A stretch of 64,000 nucleotides of DNA from contig OY292275.1 in assembly GCA_958496175.1 (NCBI GenBank), positions 21,762,001 to 21,826,000 of the forward strand, read 5' to 3'. The translations under genes were made by a program, and so were the position numbers. Every line of letters starts with the position of its first letter. The stretch's first letter is position 1. This DNA comes from Sisyra terminalis (taxonomy: Eukaryota > Arthropoda > Insecta > Neuroptera > Sisyridae). The notes below the pieces were generated by a model. It was not told the DNA's origin and ran no database searches. It saw only the letters and a list, made by a program, of their open reading frames with translations. This document shows positions 58,549 through 64,000 of this stretch, piece by piece.

Positions 58549-59529
58549 TATATGTACATACATATAGACTGGGCCAAATAAATTGACTTTTTTTTTTGAC
58601 AAGTATATCGAAAATATTGTTCAAAATGACAAAACAAATATCGGGAAGATTTGAACCCTTCATATTAATATTAAAAGGTCTATCATCTTTAATTTCGATT
58701 TTTTATTTGTGCTTTCATTTTTGCGCCAATGCTGTCAAACTATCAAGGCAAAAAAATTCATCTGCACATATATTTATAGAAAATTAAATTCCCTACAAAA
58801 AACGTTTTTTTAAAAACTTTTGCCAGACACACCGTTTCCGAATAATCAAGCTTTAAAGATTGATACAATTTTTAGATTTGTCTTCTTTATTTTGAAATTT
58901 TGTAACTAACGACCAAAAAAATATATAGAAATGAACAATATAGATTCTTAAAGGGAATTTAATGTTCCACAAAAATGGTTTCTTAATGTTTTTACATAAA
59001 ATCACTTTTACAAAAGTTTTAACAATTAAAGTTAAAGGAAAAATTAAATTATTGTTTTTTTTTTTCGTTGTTGAACCAATTTTGAAAGAGTGATTTTATG
59101 TAAAAATGTTAAGAAACCTTTTTTGTAGAACATTAAATTCCCTTTAAGAATCTATATTGTTCATTTCTATATATTTTTTTGGTCGTTAGTTACAAGTTTC
59201 CAAAATAAAGAAAATAAATCTAAAAATTGTATCAATCTTTAAAGCTTGATTATTCGGAAGCGGCGTGTCTAGCAAACATTTTTAAGAAGACATTTTTTGT
59301 AGGGAATTTAATTTTCTATAATTATATGTGCAGATGATTTTTTTTGTCTTGATAGTTTGACAGCATTGACGCAAAAATGAAAGCACAAATAAAAAATCGA
59401 AATGAAAGATGATAGACCTCTTAATATTAATATTAAGGGCTCAAACCTTTCCGATATTTTTTTTTTTTTGTCACCTGGAACAATATTTTTCATATACTTT
59501 TCTTTATGTCTATATGTATGTACATATAT
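58549..59529. mobile_element. 980-bp foldback element
   Basis: Both ends carry TATATGTACATACATATAGA in inverted orientation. The arms continue through TTGTTC, GACAAA, ATATCGG, the TTTATTTGTGCTTTCATTTT block, AATGCTGTCAAACTATCAAG, GAATAATCAAGCTTTAAAGA and CTTAAAGGGAATTTAATG to a centre near 59045. Arm length is about 430 bp. Two 60-codon ORFs (58596-58787 plus, 59308-59493 minus) are the same arm read twice and differ at both silent and replacing sites. Target duplication not identified. Confidence 0.7.
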
Positions 59530-59792
59530 TCTCTCTGTATATCATTATAAAAATTTATGATAAAAATTTTATAAAAATTTATAAAATTACATATAAAAAG
59601 TACATATAAAAATTTTTAATTTTTATAACAATATCTCTTAAAATATTTGTCATATTTTGAAATTTTGAGTTAGTTATTATTATTATTTAATTACAAATAT
59701 TTTATATGATCTTTATTATATGTATATTATTATAATTTTGAAATTTATGTATGATTGACATATTTTGTAATTATTTTAATTTGTTATAGAAG

Positions 59793-59832
59793 CCTGAGGA
59801 AGTTACGATTAGTAACGAAACGTTTCTTTTTG
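59793..59832 (+). repeat. CTGAGGA-hairpin-GAAACG motif
   Basis: CTGAGGA (59794-59800), one A, a 5-bp stem GTTAC/GTAAC with loop GATTA (59802-59816), then GAAACGTTTC and AATAATAAAATATTAAATAA. The order CUGANGA, hairpin, GAAAC resembles the 3' motif of Penelope-like elements and, apart from one extra base, a hammerhead core. An A-rich tail follows. Confidence 0.35.
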
Positions 59833-60039
59833 AAATAATAAAATATTAAATAAAAAATAAAAAAAAACAAAAAAATCTTAAATAACCTGAATTTTCTTCT
59901 TATTTAAAAAAATATAAAAGCTGAGATCCGCTTTTTATCATCTATTTATGATAAATATTGAAAATTAGGCAATGTGGATGAATTTTAAAAAAATCAATAT
60001 AAAAAAAAACTCTAAAAAATTATTTGGAAAAATATCAGA

Positions 60040-60045
60040 TTTATT
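60040..60045 (-). terminator. Probable polyadenylation signal of the SAXO-like gene
   Basis: AATAAA on the minus strand, about 85 bases downstream of the stop codon. Confidence 0.5.
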
Positions 60046-60129
60046 TCTTTAAGAAATTTTTTTTTTTTGATTTTTTTTCAATTTCCAGAATATTATTCAA
60101 ATCTTAAAAAAATACTGTTGATTTTTAAT

Positions 60130-61075
60130 CTATGCAATGCCAGCTTTTGGACAATGGCAACAGCATACAGAATAACTACCATTTTCAGGTATGTTGAGAC
60201 ATTTTCCCGGATATGAACATTTACATCCTCCAGAACAAAGATTTTGATGTATTTCCTCTTCACCACATTCTAATCCTGGACCATAGCTCATATTATAAAC
60301 AGTATTAGCCGAAATTCTCGCTCGGCTGTTAATGTCCACTAAAATAAATAAAATTAAAACAAACGTTTTAGATATTATAAAAAAGAATTTAACCTCGTTT
60401 TTTTGGTACTGCTTGCACTGCTCCGGAGAATGGGCAATAACTCATTCGATGAATTGTTTTCTCTGAAATATGAGCTTTTGATGGAGCGTCTTCTGGTTTT
60501 TTAGCCAAAGATGTTGGCTTTGAATATTCTGGCCAAGTAAAATCATGCCGATTTACGGTAACATGATTCATATGTGTAGGTGGAATTGAATAATTTTTCA
60601 GAGTAAATGGAGGCTCGCGCATGAATGGTTGAGGCACATAATCGTGTCGATGAGTAGTTATACTTTGTGCAGGTCCTCTTCCTAATAAATCTTTTCTACA
60701 CGGACGGTATGGGGATCGGGGCCGTATTCCTTTGTTTTCTTGATAAGACATTCTATGAGTTGTATTTGACTCCATTTTGCGGTTAACGTTTGCATCCACT
60801 TTTTTCTTAGCTGGTGGAGTGACTCGACTATCCTCAATAGGTTGGTAAGACATTTTATATACGGTATCGTGAGACATATGGGTCTTAGGTGGTTTATGAA
60901 AATGTAACAAGAATGGTTTCGGTGGTGGTGGTTGACAAAATTTTGGTTTTCGTTCTACTAAATTTGGATACGATCGGCAAACACACATTTTGCCTGGACC
61001 CTCCGGAGGCCATGGTCGCTTTTCAACATTGTTCAAATTTCTAACAGACTTACGTGCACAACAGCAACAAGGCAT
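60130..61075 (-). CDS. SAXO/FAM154-like microtubule-associated protein (two exons)
   Basis: Exon 1 is 61075-60394 and exon 2 is 60338-60130, separated by a 55-bp intron (60393-60339) that starts GT after CGAG and ends TTTTAG. Joining restores the frame (KKR then VDINSR) and gives 296 residues. Six repeats with the consensus T-x-x-(R/K/N)-(M/H)-(S/D)-(Y/F) are centred near residues 76, 110, 145, 178, 212 and 245, a period of 32-36; examples are THMSHDTVYKMSYQP and AHISEKTIHRMSYCP. The N-terminus has CCCC (3-6) and CVC (31-33), and the C-terminus is also Cys-rich (CSGGCKCSYPGKC, CCCHC). Regularly spaced short repeats after a Cys-rich start are characteristic of SAXO proteins, which bind and stabilise axonemal microtubules. 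No signal peptide or membrane segment was seen. The start is the first ATG of the open frame. A role in sperm flagella or sensory cilia is inference; other microtubule inner proteins use similar repeats. Confidence 0.8.
60339..60393 (-). other. 55-bp intron of the SAXO-like gene
   Basis: Donor CGAG/GTTAAATTC and acceptor TTTATTTTAG/TGGAC on the minus strand; phase 1. Unspliced, the frame would end at TAA right after the donor. Confidence 0.8.
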
Positions 61076-63278
61076 AACTGAATAATTTCATAAAAGTGTT
61101 TTAATAAAAAAATAAATATTTGCAAATTCAATTAAGGATTGTAGTCTTCATGAAAATATTTTAAATGACAAGTAAGTTGTCAAAATCAAAAATTATTTTT
61201 ATGGCTAACCTACTGCCTAGTAATTATTTAAATCAATATAAACTGATACATCTGATTTTTTCTCTATCTATGGAGTAGAATAGCTACCTATCAAAGAAGA
61301 ATATTAAATCAAAATCATAATCATATTACATTAGAAAAGAATAAAAAGAGAATAATGTGTAATCAAGTAGAAAGAATAAATTTAAAAAATAGTATATTTC
61401 AAGTAAAAACGTATGTTAGTTCCATACTAGCTGAATACGGCAAATGTTGTTCTCTACCTGTCTATATTATAAAAAGGTGTAAGCGAATAAATTGAATTAT
61501 AATCAAACTATGATCGTCTAACATTAAATACTCCTTCCTTAGCAATCCGCAGCATGCTTCATTGTACCTATTGTTACTTACCATCGAGATAAACATTTAT
61601 TCATTAAGTTTTCAAATCACTATACGAATGTCTTTAAAAATGTCGATTTTAGTGCAAAAACAACATTTGTTTTAATCGTGATTGAATTATAAACAAAGAA
61701 GGATTTCTTTTCCTCGTAGTGAATGGGTACCCTACGATATACTTATATCCGGAGTCTTGGAAAATTAACCACGGAAGTAGGGAACGTTTGATCCAATATG
61801 TGGACTCACTTACTGCTGTTGTCCTGAACGTCTCGAAGAAAGGATAAATAGAAAGCTAACAGAATTTGCAGACTCACGATACTCTGATGTCTAAAAGTCT
61901 TGGGAAGTTAGCTTGTAAAATGGCTTCTCACTAATGAACTAAGTTTAAAGCAACTTAATTCTATTTGCTGTGTTATACTTATTATAAAGTATATTTCCTA
62001 ATTATATAAAATTATTTGATTTAATCAAAGGGTGAAGATTGGTGTAGATGACTGGCTTATTCTCACGTTAACTGGACTCCTTGTTCCGTACAGGATCTTC
62101 GGTGGCTTATCCGTGCTCATGGAGATTTTTTTTTCTTGATTTTTTTTTTTGACAATGGGTAAGGTATCCACGAGTGGTCGGATATTATGGGAAAATACTG
62201 TTTATACAAATTACATGAAAAATATTTAAAAAAATCCTTCTGGACAGCCCGCATCAATGATGCGGCAGCATTTTTCGTTGTACCTGTCGATGTGAGATTC
62301 TATTGAGTCCGCTGATTTAATAAAAAGATGCACTTATATAACCACAACGTAGTGTAAAAATTTTTAAACGAACTGTAAAAAGCCTAAGGATATTTGCGAT
62401 TTTGAACAAACGAACATTAAATATTTATATATAGATTACAGTGGTTAGTAGTAAGAGAACTTCACAAAATGTCATTCGGAGGCTTAAAAATTGGTTAACT
62501 AATTTACAAAACTTAATTATTTTATAGAAATCAATATGATGAAAGTTATGACTTAGAACAAACCCAGTAAAGATTAAAATATATAAATTATGAATTCATA
62601 ATATGTTTTGGTATTTAAAAGATGATATTGTTGATTTCATTGTTTTACATTCCTTGTTTATTAAAAAGATAGTTTAGCACATCCTTTTTTACAAGTTTTA
62701 GATTTTTATGGAAGATTTGGTTATCATACATAGGCGCCAATTAATTTGTTTAGGATTTAATTTGAATTTGGATTATGTTGACAAAAAGTTTAGTAGTTCA
62801 CTCGCATTGTCAAGGAGTTATTGGTAGATAGTTATTTATTACTTGGGGTAGAAAAATATTAATTTAAATGTTTATTAATACATTTTTTAAATATGATATT
62901 GTTATTGTATTATTAATGCATTTGTTAATCCCTTTTAGTCTCGTGCTATTGTAGTTTCCATGATTGCGAGAAAATCGAAGAGTTTTTTAATTTCATGCCA
63001 AACAGTGGCAAGTTTTAAATTATTTTCCACCCCAAGACCATTCTATGTGCGAATATTTCATAACCGAGATAGACTTTTTCTTCCTATGCGTCTTTTGTCT
63101 TCAATTTTCCCCTGCTTGATAGTTTTCAAAAAGCTAAACCTTTCTGCTGCGGCAGGGCCAAAGTCTGAATATTTGAAAACAATAAATACTCTATAAATAA
63201 ATTTCAAGTTAAAGTATATGTAAAAATAATTATTTATATTCTCTTTTTTCGTTTTTTTTTTTTTAAATTTTTTATTTA
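61076..63278. other. Upstream of the SAXO-like gene; no further gene recognised
   Basis: 2.2 kb with chance ORFs only (62960-63196 plus). No promoter motif could be assigned with confidence, and a 5' non-coding exon cannot be excluded. Confidence 0.45.
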
Positions 63279-63472
63279 TTTTTTTTATTTTTGTACAACT
63301 CGTTTCATCGGTTTCCCGATTTCTTCAGAAGATAATTTATGTGAATTTCCTATTTAGATAATTGACAGTTAAATTGTGTTATAATTATATTAATTATTAT
63401 ATTATATTACTACCTGAAGAAGTCGGGAAACCGATGAAGTATGTTGTGCAAAAATAAAAAAATCCTTAAAAA
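63279..63472. repeat. Inverted repeat with CTGAAGA-hairpin-GAA motif in both arms
   Basis: The left arm (63285-63330) on the minus strand reads CTGAAGAAATCGGGAAACCG, then ATGAAACGAGTTGTACAAAA. The right arm (63414-63470) reads CTGAAGAAGTCGGGAAACCG, then ATGAAGTATGTTGTGCAAAA. Each forms a TCGG-GAAA-CCGA hairpin. The spacer is about 85 bp, AT-rich. It resembles the inverted tails of the Penelope-like pair at 4917-5453, but no coding sequence is present. Confidence 0.55.
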
Positions 63473-64000
63473 AAGAAAATAAAAATAATTATAAACTAAC
63501 TTTGGAAGAGAAGCATCAAAATATTAAAAGTTAAAATAAATATTATGAGTAACAAATTTTCTTTAGTCACTCTCAATTCTTTACAGTCTTTAGAGTCTAC
63601 ATAGAGTAAGAACGTTGTTATATTGCTGAAATAATAAATTGTAATTTAGCTGAATTTCAAAATTCAAATTTATGAAAAGAATTCACTTTAATCATTTAGT
63701 ATAAGTTCCTACATCTCATCTTTTCTCATTTCCTTTGCATTTTATTTCTAGATAATAATTTCAATGGCTTTGATCGATCGTTCTGAACTAAAACATATTC
63801 ATAAAATCCGCAATTCCACCTAGACGACACGATTTTAATTTACATCACATTTGTAAAAATTCATATTCCGGAAAAGCTTGTGAGCTTTAAAAATTCAAAT
63901 CTTTTCGTCATCTAAAGTAAGCACCTCCAATGAAATATTCATATGCTTATGAAATCTTCAGGTGGTTAAAAATAACTATAACTAGTGCCTAGAAATTTTT
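63473..64000. other. No feature recognised
   Basis: AT-rich end of the window; nothing identified. Confidence 0.45.

Noticed and set aside
58596..59493. Two ORFs encoding nearly the same 49-residue segment
   Set aside because: They are the two arms of the foldback at 58549-59529. Of about 10 base differences roughly 7 change the residue, which gives no sign of protein-level selection.
63285..63470. Active hammerhead ribozyme in the inverted repeat
   Set aside because: The CTGAAGA and GAAA parts are present in one arm, but no convincing stem I pairing and only a 2-bp stem III could be drawn, and the other arm has GAAG.
1..64000. CRISPR array, bacterial operon or phage system
   Set aside because: No regularly spaced short direct repeats with unique spacers and no prokaryotic gene organisation; the content is that of an insect genome.

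Overview
The window looks like a stretch of insect nuclear genome. It is very AT-rich, has no bacterial-style gene packing, has a protein-coding gene split by a 55-bp GT-AG intron, and carries transposon families common in insects: mariner, hAT, TTAA-flanked elements, non-LTR retrotransposons, Penelope-like elements, solo LTRs and tRNA-derived SINEs. The species cannot be named from sequence alone; a beetle or another insect with a repeat-rich genome would fit.

Only one convincing host gene was found, on the minus strand near the right end (61075 to 60130). Its two coding exons join in frame to give a 296-residue protein with six copies of a repeat whose core is MSY or HDY/HDF, spaced every 32-36 residues, and cysteine-rich ends. 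It is most like the SAXO/FAM154 family of axonemal microtubule stabilisers, so a ciliary or sperm-tail role is the best guess.

The rest is intergenic or intronic DNA filled with old mobile elements. 0-10 kb: pogo/Tigger-like end fragments, a decayed mariner with both inverted repeats and TA duplications (661-1796), an inverted pair of Penelope-like 3' ends with hammerhead-like folds (4917-5453), a hAT end, two RNase H/C-terminal fragments of a non-LTR element, and a second mariner. 12-26 kb: palindromic MITEs, two 5'-truncated retrotransposon RT C-termini, a TTAA-flanked element, a solo LTR, two foldback elements and a decayed RTE-like RT. 29-46 kb: a hAT with a ZMYM-type transposase remnant and 8-bp duplications, solo LTRs, a diverged duplicated repeat, SINEs, and a second TTAA-flanked copy. 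49-60 kb: an RTE C-terminus, a SINE, a 1,060-bp hAT-like foldback with a perfect 8-bp duplication, another MITE, a third TTAA-flanked copy and a 980-bp foldback beside the SAXO-like gene.

Most notable: (i) two related solo LTRs carry in-phase arrays of heat-shock-element units just upstream of the TATA region; (ii) the inverted Penelope-like ends keep complementary stems and a palindromic stem III although its sequence differs between arms; (iii) a three-member TTAA-flanked family of unknown content; (iv) a three-copy tRNA-derived SINE family with a shared body motif; (v) a sequence module shared by two foldback elements that otherwise look different.
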